64,000 nt of DNA from Chryseobacterium indologenes (lineage in GTDB: Bacteria; Bacteroidota; Bacteroidia; Flavobacteriales; Weeksellaceae): the NCBI RefSeq assembly GCF_018362995.1, contig NZ_CP074372.1, forward strand, positions 1,054,001 to 1,118,000. Reading direction: 5' to 3'. The notes beneath the pieces are model-generated. The model ran no database searches, was not told where the DNA came from, and was given only the letters and a program-made list of their open reading frames with translations. Both the position numbers and the translations under genes were made by a program. Positions within the stretch are counted from its first letter, which is position 1; every line of letters starts with the position of its first letter. This document shows, in pieces, positions 45,060-53,896 of the stretch.

Positions 45060-45551
45060 TTACCTTATTATTCCGATCGCTTTTAACGCACTGGATGTCA
45101 AGAATATATCATCAAATACCGTAAGTGACTCTACATCATTAAATCCTGAAGGAAGCAGATCATTTTTATTGAAAGAAAGCTCTATCGAAGCATCATAGGC
45201 AGCTGTAATACGAACTTTTGAATATCCGTTATAGTCAACTTGAAAACCTTCGAACATACAGTTCTGCTCTGCCTTCTGGTATTCTGCGTATTCTTCAAAT
45301 CCTGCAACATCCGTTCTTTTCCCGTCATTATGATTCAGAGATTTCCATGCAGTATAATTCTTTGGTTCTTTCAGAATATTTCCTTCACGATCTAAGGGAA
45401 CAAACATTCCAAGAGTCAAACGCTTCTTTAAAAAATTGGCATAATTATTCATCAGATTCAAAATCTGAAGATCGGCATATCCTTCATGTGAATAATATTC
45501 CAGCACGAAAGTGGTCATCGGAATCAGCTTATGAGAAGCATCAGTCGGCAT
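45060..45551 (-). CDS. Hypothetical protein
   Basis: A 163-residue protein I do not recognise. It has no signal peptide or membrane helix. It starts MPTDASHKLIPMTTFVLEYY, has a charged middle (REGNILKEPKNYTAW) and a beta-rich end (YSKVRITAAYDASIELSF). Composition and codon use are like the neighbours, and it is bounded downstream by the shared terminator at 45015, so it is probably a real gene. Confidence 0.65.
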   Translation of the reverse strand: MPTDASHKLIPMTTFVLEYYSHEGYADLQILNLMNNYANFLKKRLTLGMFVPLDREGNILKEPKNYTAWKSLNHNDGKRTDVAGFEEYAEYQKAEQNCMFEGFQVDYNGYSKVRITAAYDASIELSFNKNDLLPSGFNDVESLTVFDDIFLTSSALKAIGIIR

Positions 45552-45618
45552 AAATTAGTCTTTACTTTTTTTGGCCGATAAAAATAGTATTTTTATTTAC
45601 TTTACCCAATGGGAGGTG

Positions 45619-45717
45619 ATGAATAGCATGGAATTTATACCGATTCTGAATAACAATAAGAGTAGGAAAACCTTTTATTTTTCAGTAATTTTGAGGAAAA
45701 TAACTCTAAAACAATAA
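45619..45717 (+). CDS. Possible small ORF with consensus Shine-Dalgarno
   Basis: GGGAGGTGAT at 45611-45620, a match to the 16S anti-Shine-Dalgarno tail, precedes ATGs at 45619 and 45628. The latter is 7 bases after the motif and opens a 29-codon frame (MEFIPILNNNKSRKTFYFSV at the start) ending at 45717, 49 bases before the next gene. Such motifs are rare in this phylum, but there is no other support and it may be chance. Confidence 0.2.
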   Translation: MNSMEFIPILNNNKSRKTFYFSVILRKITLKQ

Positions 45718-45766
45718 CCAATCCATCTATAAAAACTGAGGATTTACACCTTTTACAAATTATTAA

Positions 45767-46975
45767 ATGTTGAAAAAGATACTATTAGGAGCCAGCATCA
45801 TTCAATGTTGCTTTTACAATATTATGGCTCAGAATCCCGGCCAGCACCCGGTTTATACTTCGGAATGGGGACATCTCTTTCGTGATCAGGAAAATAAGAA
45901 AGATATTCTGGGAATATTTTCTACCGAAGCACTCGTTTATCTTCTCGATTCTACCCGAACACAATACAAAGTGCAGGTAAGCAATGGGGATCTTGGTTTT
46001 ATAGACCGTCAGCCTTTACAAAAAAACATGCGTGGTAATAAATCTGCCGGAGAGCCGGCCCAATATTTCAACAGAGGATCACAAGGATTCCAATGTCCGC
46101 ATTTCTATGTACAGGTATCGGAATTACGCGTACGAAAAGCTCCCACAACAGAAAGTATGCCGGTAAGAAGAGCCGCCTTAAATGAATTGGTCTGTATTGA
46201 TTATGTCCCTTTATATCAGGACGGCTGGATCTATATGGGAGATCATTTCCACGAAAATCCCGAATATATCCAAATGAAATATCTGGGTGCTGAACTTACC
46301 TATGAAAAAGTACTAAAAGACTATCTGGCAGCAAAGGGCAAAGACAGGGAAAAAGAACTGGCCCAGGTTGGAAGATTACGTGAATTGGCATGGATTGAGG
46401 ATAAAAACCTTAAACAGGCCTTACAATATTGGAAAGAATCTAATACCGGCGTAGAAAATCCAAAGATAGATATCGACTTTGAACTTCTGTTGGCAGATCA
46501 ATTCGCGAAAAAACCAGAAACAGAAGCCTATGAAAAAAAATTAAAAGCTTTGAATCTGCATTTTATATGGAAGGAAACCGCCCTTTTTGACGGAAAAATT
46601 ACGGATGTACAGATGAAACAGCTGGAGATGCAGAAAGTGAAGGATATTCCTAATGTGCCGGAATGTGGCTGGGAACCTCAATATTTTTACAGAACACCCA
46701 ATATCATTATTGCTTTTGAAGAATATAAAGGAAAAGTTTCCGGAAGTATCTACAAAATGTCCTTCAGTAATGGTGAAACTGTAGTGTTAGGAAATGAACG
46801 TATGGATTCCAATTATGATGAAAAGAATTTTGTGACCCGTTTTGGTGATATGCTTTCTGCTCGATGGATTTCTTCCCCACATGAATATCACATTCAGAAT
46901 GGTGATGCCGGACTTCTTATTTTCACTTTTAAAGATGGAAAGCTTTTCAGCTACGAATGCATGTACTATTGTTAA
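45767..46975 (+). CDS. Exported SH3-domain-containing protein
   Basis: A 402-residue protein with a signal peptide (MLKKILLGASIIQCCFYNIM, cleavage near MAQ). Two SH3b-like segments follow: one near residues 40-80 and a clearer one at about 108-150 (YVQVSELRVRKAPTTESMPV followed by the DGWIYMG end). The central region is helical and charged and the C-terminal third is beta-rich (FEEYKGKVSGSIYKMSF). SH3b domains often bind cell-wall peptides, and this is probably periplasmic or surface-exposed. The rest is of unknown function. A palindromic element follows the stop. Confidence 0.75.
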   Translation: MLKKILLGASIIQCCFYNIMAQNPGQHPVYTSEWGHLFRDQENKKDILGIFSTEALVYLLDSTRTQYKVQVSNGDLGFIDRQPLQKNMRGNKSAGEPAQYFNRGSQGFQCPHFYVQVSELRVRKAPTTESMPVRRAALNELVCIDYVPLYQDGWIYMGDHFHENPEYIQMKYLGAELTYEKVLKDYLAAKGKDREKELAQVGRLRELAWIEDKNLKQALQYWKESNTGVENPKIDIDFELLLADQFAKKPETEAYEKKLKALNLHFIWKETALFDGKITDVQMKQLEMQKVKDIPNVPECGWEPQYFYRTPNIIIAFEEYKGKVSGSIYKMSFSNGETVVLGNERMDSNYDEKNFVTRFGDMLSARWISSPHEYHIQNGDAGLLIFTFKDGKLFSYECMYYC

Positions 46976-47000
46976 ATGAACTATTAACCATATTGATCAA

Positions 47001-47237
47001 AATAAGCGGGTTTTAACCCGCTTATTTTATTATCTGCCATTCCAAAGGCTTCAGCCAAACCCATACGATATTAAGTTTCGGCTGAAGCCGAACTATCTGT
47101 ATGCAATTGTTAGAACGGGCTAAAGCCCGTCCTATTAAATATTCATCCCATTCTCAGATATAGTACCAGGTTTATGTATCAATAGAGGCGGGTTTTAACC
47201 CGCTTATTGATTAATAACCCTATAAACGGCTTCAACC
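47001..47237. repeat. Cluster of nested palindromic repeats
   Basis: The gene-free stretch 46976-47312 holds a perfect 26-base palindrome (47001-47026, core GCGGGTTTTAACCCGC), GGCTTCAGCC (47048-47057), CGGCTGAAGCCG (47079-47090), ACGGGCTAAAGCCCGT (47115-47130), a second GCGGGTTTTAACCCGC-type copy (47188-47208) and a GGCTTCAACC half near 47228. The first may also end transcription of the SH3 gene. The unit structure, repeated in order, suggests two tandem or nested copies. Confidence 0.75.
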
Positions 47238-47312
47238 AAAACTTTAAATATTTTCCAACATAAGTGATTAAATTTTAAAGCTGTATCTTTACGCTACCAA
47301 ACAAAATATTAT

Positions 47313-47798
47313 ATGTCATTTATTACACCGGAAGGAGCCAGGAAGGCTCAGCTATCCTTATCCGAAAGAGCACCCGTTGCTCATGCTATTCTCTCAGGAG
47401 CAGAGAATATCTCGAAATACAACAGTGGAGTATGTCATGATGTGGTTGCCTATGCTTTATATATGCGGGGTGCCTCCATAAGTCCTGCTCAGCTGGCAGA
47501 ATCAGCCGGACAAAAATGGTTAACTCTATTCAATTATCCTGCGGGAGAAAAATGGGATGGATATTCACCTATTCCTGCAGGAAAAGCGATTGGTTTTTAC
47601 AGACTTATTGATAAAACCTTCTTTCATTCAGCTGTTACAACAGGAAAAGGAAATGAAATAAGATCCGTTAACGGATTTTCATTAGGCTCTGCATGGTCTG
47701 TACCTGTAGATATGAAATGGGTATTAGGCAAAAAAAATTCTGACGGCACTTTCAATTATGATGGTACCAAAATAGAAGTCTATATCTCTTCTTTATAG
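47313..47798 (+). CDS. Hypothetical protein, possible papain-like Cys-His fold
   Basis: A 161-residue protein I do not recognise. A lone cysteine at residue 41 (YNSGVCHDVVAYALYMRGAS) starts a helix, and FFHSAVTTG near residue 107 gives a histidine at the start of a strand. That Cys...His order is seen in papain-like and NlpC/P60-like hydrolases and in many toxin domains. There is no signal peptide. It stands alone between the repeat cluster at 47001 and the 15-bp stem at 47818. An enzymatic role is a guess. Confidence 0.6.
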   Translation: MSFITPEGARKAQLSLSERAPVAHAILSGAENISKYNSGVCHDVVAYALYMRGASISPAQLAESAGQKWLTLFNYPAGEKWDGYSPIPAGKAIGFYRLIDKTFFHSAVTTGKGNEIRSVNGFSLGSAWSVPVDMKWVLGKKNSDGTFNYDGTKIEVYISSL

Positions 47799-47817
47799 CA
47801 GAGATTTTATTATGATA

Positions 47818-47859
47818 TAACACAGGCAGATTTGCAAATTAGCGAATCTGCCTGTGTTA
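47818..47859. terminator. Long perfect hairpin between convergent genes
   Basis: The 15-bp perfect arms TAACACAGGCAGATT (47818-47832) and AATCTGCCTGTGTTA (47845-47859) enclose a 12-base loop. They lie between the hypothetical gene and zur, probably as a bidirectional terminator, though the T run is weak. Confidence 0.7.
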
Positions 47860-47870
47860 TTATAGAACAA

Positions 47871-48260
47871 CTAGGCATCAGCACATTTCGGGCAGATGCC
47901 GCTGATAATAAAATTATATTCCTGCGCGATAAAATGTTCCGGCAAACTGATTTCCGGGATTGCGTTTTCAATACACGTCACAGAATGACATTCTTTGCAG
48001 TTGAAATGAACATGATTATGAAAATGCTCTTCATGACTACATTTCCCGCTGCACTTCGCAAAATTCACCACGCCGTCAATATTGACGATCTTGTGGATAG
48101 CACCTTCGTTTTCAAGCCTTTCCAACACTCTGTAGATGGTTACTCTATTGCATAGATCACCCAATTTCTTCTGAATATCAGAGTGGGTAAGGGCTATATC
48201 TGAATCATTGATAAGATTTAAAATTTCAGTTTTTGCATGTGTATTTCTGACCTGTTTCAT
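47871..48260 (-). CDS. zur: Fur-family metalloregulator, probably zinc-responsive
   Basis: A 129-residue Fur-family repressor: winged-helix N-domain (residues 8-65, TIYRVLERLENEGAIHKI) and a metal-binding C-domain with CKEC (88-91), CPKC (123-126) and a His-rich loop HEEHFHNHVHF. The two CxxC pairs form the structural zinc site. Context, divergent from a MerC-like gene and a COG0523 GTPase gene, points to Zur rather than Fur; the symbol is inferred on that basis. A palindrome sits nine bases upstream of its start. Confidence 0.85.
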   Translation of the reverse strand: MKQVRNTHAKTEILNLINDSDIALTHSDIQKKLGDLCNRVTIYRVLERLENEGAIHKIVNIDGVVNFAKCSGKCSHEEHFHNHVHFNCKECHSVTCIENAIPEISLPEHFIAQEYNFIISGICPKCADA

Positions 48261-48268
48261 ATTTTAAT

Positions 48269-48321
48269 GCAACAAAGTTGCGTTATTTAAATTTTTATCT
48301 ATACTTTTGCAACAAAGTTAC
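48269..48321. promoter_or_regulatory. Two phased palindromes, candidate Zur operators
   Basis: GCAACAAAGTTGC (48269-48281) is a perfect palindrome around AAA, and GCAACAAAGTTAC (48309-48321) is a near copy. Their starts are exactly 40 bases apart, about four helical turns. They lie in the 86-base divergent gap between zur and the merC-like gene, the expected place for autoregulation and control of the uptake or chaperone genes. A weaker GCAATAACTTAC (49939-49950) precedes the alkaline phosphatase gene. Confidence 0.5.
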
Positions 48322-48346
48322 AATAAGAAAACTAATCCATACTATT

Positions 48347-48685
48347 ATGAAGTCAAAAATTCTTGATGCTGTAGGAATCTCCGCTGCTGTTTTGTGCCTG
48401 ATTCATTGTATAGTCTTTCCGTTATTACTGATTGTCCCTTTGGGCATATCCCATAATCCTTATATCGATTTAGCCTTCCTGTGCATCGGTACCGTTTTCG
48501 TGTTCAGGGTTACCAAAAAAATAACCAAACGATGGCTGAAACTTTTATTCTGGATATCTGTTTCCCTCATTTTTATTTCTGTACTCACAGATCTGATATT
48601 TGAGATTCATCTTCCTCTGATCTATGTTGGAACTGCAGGCTTAATCACTGGTCATATAATCAATTTTAAAAATCATAAACATTAA
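48347..48685 (+). CDS. MerC-domain membrane protein
   Basis: A 112-residue integral membrane protein with four helices. The first carries [13 protein letters not shown], the cysteine/histidine motif of MerC-family proteins, which bind or carry metal ions. In this setting zinc or a similar metal is likelier than mercury, since no mer genes are present. The ATG at 48347 was chosen because an upstream frame from 48278 would start inside the operator region. Five bases separate it from the COG0523 GTPase gene. Confidence 0.85.
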   Translation: MKSKILDAVGISAAVLCLIHCIVFPLLLIVPLGISHNPYIDLAFLCIGTVFVFRVTKKITKRWLKLLFWISVSLIFISVLTDLIFEIHLPLIYVGTAGLITGHIINFKNHKH

Positions 48686-48689
48686 ATAC

Positions 48690-49892
48690 ATGACGAAGAA
48701 ACTTCCTGTAACAGTACTCAGCGGTTTTTTGGGAGCTGGAAAAACCACATTGCTTAATCATATTCTGCACAACAAACAAGGCTTGAAAGTAGCTGTCATT
48801 GTAAATGATATGAGTGAAGTTAATATTGATGCCCGCCTTGTTGAAAATCAAAATACCCTTTCGAGAACGGAGGAAAAACTGGTAGAAATGAGTAACGGAT
48901 GCATCTGCTGCACACTCCGTGAAGATCTGATAGTAGAAGTAGAACGTCTTGCCCACGAAAATCGGTTTGATTACTTATTGATAGAAAGTACGGGAATCAG
49001 TGAGCCCATTCCGGTTGCCCAGACCTTTACCTATATTGATGAAGAGAGTGGAATAGACCTTTCCCGCTTCAGCTATGTAGATACAATGGTAACTGTGGTG
49101 GATTGTTTTAATTTTATGAAAGACTTCGGATCCAATGAATTGCTGATGGATCGTGATCTCACCGATATGGAAGGAGATTATAGAACAATTGTAAACCTTC
49201 TTACTGACCAGATTGAGTTTGCAAACGTTATTATCTTAAACAAAACAGATCTTATAGATGCTGAAACACTTGGCTTTTTAAAAGCTGCTATTAAAAAATT
49301 AAACCCTGATGCTGTTATCCTGCATTCCGAATTTGGAAAAGTTGAACCTCAGCAGATTTTAAACACCCGGCTTTTTGACTTTGATAAAGCGCAATCTTCA
49401 GCCGGCTGGCAAAAAGAATTACAATCTGATCATCACACCCCGGAAACTGAAGAATATGGAATAAGCTCAATGGTGTTCAGGGATAAAAAACCCTTTCACC
49501 CTGTAAGACTCTGGGAATACCTGAATCATCATTATCCGGAAGGAACAATAAGAGCAAAAGGTTTGTTCTGGCTGGCTTCAAGACCGAGTGATGCTTTGAA
49601 CTTTTCACAGGCTGGCGGCTCTTTCCGACTTGAAAAGGCAGGGGTATGGTGGGGTAGTATGCCTATGAACCAAAGGGTACAATATTCTTCATTTACAGAA
49701 AATCAGGAATTTATAGAAAGCAGATGGGACAAAAACTGGGGCGACAGGATCAATGAGCTTGTATTCATCGGACAGAACCTGGATAAAGATCAAATGATAT
49801 CAGATCTTCAGCATTGTCTTATTAGTGAACAGGAAAAAGAATTGCTTGAACAAAAAACACCTTTTGAAGACCCTTTTCCAAAGAATATTTAA
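48690..49892 (+). CDS. COG0523 G3E GTPase, putative zinc metallochaperone
   Basis: A 400-residue CobW/ZigA/YciC-type GTPase. The P-loop is [12 protein letters not shown], the metal-binding motif is GCICC (Cys71, 73, 74), with [10 protein letters not shown] (Walker B region) and NKTDLID (base recognition), then a CobW C-terminal domain. Family members under Zur deliver zinc to client enzymes during starvation. Here it follows the merC-like gene by five bases under the putative Zur palindromes, which fits that role. Confidence 0.92.
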   Translation: MTKKLPVTVLSGFLGAGKTTLLNHILHNKQGLKVAVIVNDMSEVNIDARLVENQNTLSRTEEKLVEMSNGCICCTLREDLIVEVERLAHENRFDYLLIESTGISEPIPVAQTFTYIDEESGIDLSRFSYVDTMVTVVDCFNFMKDFGSNELLMDRDLTDMEGDYRTIVNLLTDQIEFANVIILNKTDLIDAETLGFLKAAIKKLNPDAVILHSEFGKVEPQQILNTRLFDFDKAQSSAGWQKELQSDHHTPETEEYGISSMVFRDKKPFHPVRLWEYLNHHYPEGTIRAKGLFWLASRPSDALNFSQAGGSFRLEKAGVWWGSMPMNQRVQYSSFTENQEFIESRWDKNWGDRINELVFIGQNLDKDQMISDLQHCLISEQEKELLEQKTPFEDPFPKNI

Positions 49893-49969
49893 AATTAACC
49901 TTTAATTAATGCAACTTGGTTTCGATAAAAAATTAAATGCAATAACTTACCACATTATTTCTAAACAAT

Positions 49970-51367
49970 ATGGACAGAAGAAAATTTCTAAAAGGTTCAG
50001 CATTACTTTCAGGGTTATTGACCTTATCACCGTCTGATCTCTGGAGCTTCGGGAAAACGAATGAAAATCCCCAGGCAGGAAAAGCAAAGAACATCATCTT
50101 TATGGTAAGTGATGGGATGAGTCTCGGAACGCTTTCAATGGCAGACCTGTATTCCCGGAATATTTTAGGAAAGGGGAGTAACTGGCTTAATCTGTATCAC
50201 GACAAAAAAGTAACCCGTGCCTTGATGGACACTGCTTCAGCAAGTTCTATCGTTACAGATTCTGCTGCGGCAAGTTCAGCCTTCGGAGGCGGAATACGTG
50301 TTAAAAACGGAACCCTGAACATGGGGCCCAACGGAGAAAAGCATCTTCCCATATGGCAGCAATATAAAAAAGCAGGAAAGAAAGCAGGCTGCGTGACAAC
50401 CGTTACCATTACCCATGCCACTCCTGCAGGATTCTGTGTAAATTCTTCAAAAAGAAATGCAGAACCCCAAATTGCTGAAATGTATGCCGAACTGGAACTG
50501 GATGTACTGCTGGGAGGCGGAGACGAATTTTTCAATCCTGCCAAAAGAGAAGACAAGAAAGATGTCTATTCCCTGTACAGCAAAAAAGGATACCGGATTC
50601 TAAAAACACAAAACGACCTGAAAGAAATCAAAAAAGGAGAGAAGTTATTAGGAATATTCAGCACAGGAGCATTGCCGTACAGCATTGACAGAACCTATCT
50701 TCCGGAATTTAAAAATACACCAACTCTTGCTGAAATGGCAAAGACCGCTATTGATCAGATGAAAGATCATTCCGGTGGTTTTGTACTTCAGGTAGAAGCC
50801 GGAAAAGTAGACTGGTCTGCGCATGCCAATGATGTAGCGGCACTCATTCACGATCAGCTGGCATTTGATGAAGCTGTAAAAACGGTAATGGATTTTGCCG
50901 AAAAAGACGGAAACACATTAGTCATCATCACTACAGATCATGGAAATGCCAATCCCGGAACAATTTACGGAACTGATGCCACCAGGAACTTTAACAGCAT
51001 ATCAGACTATAAGTATACCAACGAATATATTCTGAACAAGATTCAGAAGGACTATTCAGTTAAAGATATCAAAGACTGGATCTATGAAGGCAATAAAATC
51101 ATTCTGAATGATGATGAAGCCAAACATCTTCTGAGTTTTTACAACGGATTGGAGAAAGAGGAAGAAGGGCTCTATAATTATAAAAAACTGCCTTTCAAGC
51201 TTTATTCGGAAATTCAGAAAAGCAGGAATTCTGTAGGATGGATCAGCATGGATCATTCCGGAGATTATGTGGAAGTAGCGGCTTATGGTCCCGGAAATGA
51301 ACTTTTACAGCCTTTTACTAAAAATACAGATCTGCATGATCTGATGCTGAAAGCCTGTTTGATATAG
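49970..51367 (+). CDS. Alkaline phosphatase, Tat-exported
   Basis: A 465-residue PhoA-superfamily alkaline phosphatase. The N-terminus DRRKFLKGSALLSG is a twin-arginine signal. The nucleophile Ser98 is in IVTDSAAAS, with metal ligands in FMVSDGMS, QVEAGKVDWSAHAND and ITTDHGN. The C-terminal SMDHSGD also fits. The enzyme needs two zinc ions and magnesium and hydrolyses phosphomonoesters in the periplasm. It follows the zinc chaperone gene by 77 bases, and a weak Zur-like half-palindrome lies in that gap. A strong terminator follows. Confidence 0.93.
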   Translation: MDRRKFLKGSALLSGLLTLSPSDLWSFGKTNENPQAGKAKNIIFMVSDGMSLGTLSMADLYSRNILGKGSNWLNLYHDKKVTRALMDTASASSIVTDSAAASSAFGGGIRVKNGTLNMGPNGEKHLPIWQQYKKAGKKAGCVTTVTITHATPAGFCVNSSKRNAEPQIAEMYAELELDVLLGGGDEFFNPAKREDKKDVYSLYSKKGYRILKTQNDLKEIKKGEKLLGIFSTGALPYSIDRTYLPEFKNTPTLAEMAKTAIDQMKDHSGGFVLQVEAGKVDWSAHANDVAALIHDQLAFDEAVKTVMDFAEKDGNTLVIITTDHGNANPGTIYGTDATRNFNSISDYKYTNEYILNKIQKDYSVKDIKDWIYEGNKIILNDDEAKHLLSFYNGLEKEEEGLYNYKKLPFKLYSEIQKSRNSVGWISMDHSGDYVEVAAYGPGNELLQPFTKNTDLHDLMLKACLI

Positions 51368-51406
51368 ACATTCATATTTTTTCATATTTAATTATTTGGG
51401 AGAGTG

Positions 51407-51440
51407 CAAGGCGGATTGATTGTGTCCGCCTTGTTTTTTT
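51407..51440 (+). terminator. Intrinsic terminator after alkaline phosphatase
   Basis: The perfect 9-bp stem CAAGGCGGA / TCCGCCTTG has a nine-base loop and is followed by seven T. Confidence 0.88.
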
Positions 51441-51449
51441 GTTATTTAT

Positions 51450-52868
51450 TTACATGCTTTTTATAATACTGCCTAGTCTTTTCAAAGCTTTTTCTACTTT
51501 ATCATTCCAAACATTATTACAGCTGATCCGGATGTAATTTCTATAATCTCTATTATTGGAAAACAGCGGCCCCGGGGCAAAATTTACAAACTGATCAAGG
51601 GCTTTTTTCTGAAGCTCAAATGCATCAATATGGGCAGGCAGCTCTATCCATACTACCAGACCTCCTTCGGGCCGGCTCATCCGGATATCAGATGGAAAAT
51701 ATTTTTCTATCGCCTGAATTGTCAATAGCATCAGTCTATGCAGTTCAGGCCGAAGCTTGCGAAGATGACGGTCATAGGCTCCTGTTTTCAGTAACTGCAA
51801 TAAAGAAGACTGTACTATACTTGCCGTAGCAACATTAGTAACAGCTTTCAATCTGACCACCTGTTCTGAAAACCGTCCTGCAGCACACCAGCCGATTCTG
51901 TAACCAGGCGCAGCCGATTTGGAAAAAGAGGAGCAAAGCATCACCCAGCCATGCTCATCATAACTTTTTATAGTGGTTGGGCGTTGTGACTGAAAATGTA
52001 AATCCCCATAAATATCATCTTCTATGACCGGAACATGCATTCTTGCAGCAAAAGCGGCTATTGCTGATTTCTTTTCATTATTTAAAGAAATACCATTTGG
52101 ATTATTAAAATTTGAAAGTAACAGACATGCTGAAATCTTTTGTGTGCTGCAGATTTCTTCCAATTCCTGAATATTAATTCCGGTCAAAGGACAACCGGAG
52201 AATTCAATGACTTTGAGATCAAGGCTTTCTATTGTCTGCAAGATACCATGGTAGAAGGGAGACTGCACAAGTACAGTATCACCTGCTTTTGTTACAGCAC
52301 GCAGACATAAACTGACAGCTTCCAATGCACCATTGGTGACAATCACATCATCAGCTGAAAGATTACCCTGCCAAAGGAAAGACCTGCGGGCAATTTCGGT
52401 TCTCAACTGACTATTTCCTGCTGCAGGTTCATACTGTAAATGCTGGCCTGTTAAATCTCTGGAAGCCTGCTGCAAACTTCTCCGTAAAGCATTAAAAGGC
52501 AGAAGGTCCGGATGTAAAACAGCATTGAAAAATGAAACATAAGATTTGTTTTCTGAATCCGGAAATGATACTTCCTGTAACACTTTCCCGATCGCTATTT
52601 TTTGAGCAAGCGTATTGTTTTCCGCCTGTTTTGGCAGATTTGCAGAAGAAACTGAGGTACGGAGCACAACAAACCCTGACCTTTCTTTTCCTGCCACTAG
52701 CCCCTTATCTTCCAATAGAGTGAAAGCTTTCAGAATAGTCCCAACACTTATTTTAAACTGCTGCCGGACACTGCGTAATGATGGCAGCTTGGCTCCAACC
52801 GGATACGTTCCGTTATTAATGGAAAGCTCGAACTTATCTGCCAATGCTATGTATTGAAAATCCTTCAT
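51450..52868 (-). CDS. MocR-type PLP-dependent regulator (GntR/aminotransferase fusion)
   Basis: A 472-residue protein with an N-terminal GntR winged helix (residues 1-70, PVGAKLPSLRSVRQQFKIS) and a C-terminal fold-type I aminotransferase domain. The PLP lysine is in CSSFSKSAAPGYRIGW. The class is MocR, which senses PLP or amino-acid-derived ligands and controls an adjacent gene. The divergent neighbour is an Asp/Glu racemase. The gap contains paired direct repeats, the typical operator of this class. Confidence 0.92.
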   Translation of the reverse strand: MKDFQYIALADKFELSINNGTYPVGAKLPSLRSVRQQFKISVGTILKAFTLLEDKGLVAGKERSGFVVLRTSVSSANLPKQAENNTLAQKIAIGKVLQEVSFPDSENKSYVSFFNAVLHPDLLPFNALRRSLQQASRDLTGQHLQYEPAAGNSQLRTEIARRSFLWQGNLSADDVIVTNGALEAVSLCLRAVTKAGDTVLVQSPFYHGILQTIESLDLKVIEFSGCPLTGINIQELEEICSTQKISACLLLSNFNNPNGISLNNEKKSAIAAFAARMHVPVIEDDIYGDLHFQSQRPTTIKSYDEHGWVMLCSSFSKSAAPGYRIGWCAAGRFSEQVVRLKAVTNVATASIVQSSLLQLLKTGAYDRHLRKLRPELHRLMLLTIQAIEKYFPSDIRMSRPEGGLVVWIELPAHIDAFELQKKALDQFVNFAPGPLFSNNRDYRNYIRISCNNVWNDKVEKALKRLGSIIKSM

Positions 52869-52909
52869 CTGTTACAATAATATATTCATTTTTTGTATCT
52901 GTTACAATA
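52867..52909. promoter_or_regulatory. Direct-repeat operator for the MocR regulator
   Basis: ATCTGTTACAATA occurs at 52867-52879 and again identically at 52897-52909, 30 bases apart. The first copy overlaps the regulator's start codon and the second lies in the racemase promoter region. This suits both autoregulation and control of the divergent gene. Confidence 0.6.
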
Positions 52910-52954
52910 CAGCAAAGATATCTACTTTTACTGAACAAAAAAAATAAGAAGAAT

Positions 52955-53671
52955 ATGAAAAAATTAGGATTGGTAGGAGGTATCAGCTGGGCTTCAACTT
53001 TAGACTACTACCGTCTTCTGAATGAAGTAATTAATCAGCAATTAGGTGGATTGAATTTTGCGGAATGTATTATTTATTCTGTCAACTTTAACCATTTTCA
53101 GCAATTTAATGCAGAGTATGACTGGGATGCAACTTTTGAACTTCTGTATAATGCTGCCGAAAATTTAAAAAAATCCGGAGCAGAAGCTATTGTGCTTTGT
53201 GCCAATACAGCACATATTGTTGCAGACAGGATTGAGGAACAGATAGGATTACCGCTCATTCATATTACAACGGCTACAGCCAATGCGGTAAAACGGAAAG
53301 GATTAAAGAAAATCGGTTTATTAGGAACCAGTTATACAATGGAGCTGGATTTTTATAAGGATAAACTGATAGAAGGCGGCCTGGAACCTCTGATCCCTGA
53401 GAGAAGTGAAGACAGAGATTATATCGAGGATATTTTAAGAAATGAGCTAAGCAGAGGAATTATTAATCCTGAAACTAAAAAAAAATACCTGAAGATTATT
53501 CAGGAGCTTATAGACCGTGGAGCAGAGGGAATTATTTTAGGCTGCACAGAAATTCCGCTTCTGATTAAGCAGGAAGATGTTGCTGTTCCGGTATTTGATA
53601 CTATCCAGATTCATGTAGATGCTGCCGTAGCATTTGCCGTTTCCAATCAAAACATCACTGTTAATTCATAA
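52955..53671 (+). CDS. Aspartate/glutamate racemase family protein
   Basis: A 238-residue Asp/Glu racemase (PF01177). Both catalytic cysteines are present: Cys82 in VLCANTAHI and Cys197 in LGCTEIP. It should interconvert L- and D-aspartate or glutamate; D-Asp or D-Glu could feed peptidoglycan. The start at 52955 (MKKLGLVGGISWAST) gives a typical family N-terminus; an upstream frame from 52844 would run through the operator. Control by the divergent MocR gene is inferred. Confidence 0.9.
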   Translation: MKKLGLVGGISWASTLDYYRLLNEVINQQLGGLNFAECIIYSVNFNHFQQFNAEYDWDATFELLYNAAENLKKSGAEAIVLCANTAHIVADRIEEQIGLPLIHITTATANAVKRKGLKKIGLLGTSYTMELDFYKDKLIEGGLEPLIPERSEDRDYIEDILRNELSRGIINPETKKKYLKIIQELIDRGAEGIILGCTEIPLLIKQEDVAVPVFDTIQIHVDAAVAFAVSNQNITVNS

Positions 53672-53879
53672 AACACTCAAATACAATATAAATACAGTTC
53701 AATTTAAAAGAAACCCACAATAAATTTATTTAACGGTTTCAAACATAAGTACCCTATCATCACATATGGTACTTTTTCTTTTCATAATCCCCATTACTTC
53801 CTTCAAAATCCTGAATTCACTTCAATTCATTTGAAATAAACAGAGATATACCTTTATTGTCAAATTTACTACAATGGAT

Positions 53880-53896
53880 TACGAAATTATTTCGTA
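53880..53896. promoter_or_regulatory. Palindrome upstream of the hybrid kinase gene
   Basis: TACGAAATTATTTCGTA is a perfect 17-base palindrome. It lies 125 bases upstream of the kinase start in the 350-base gap 53672-54021, which otherwise shows only AT-rich sequence and no gene. TATTTTG follows it, close to a -7 box. It may be an operator or promoter part. Confidence 0.35.

Noticed and set aside
48269-48700. Mercury resistance operon because of the MerC-like protein
   Set aside because: There is no merA, merT, merP or MerR regulator. The neighbours are zur and a COG0523 zinc chaperone.
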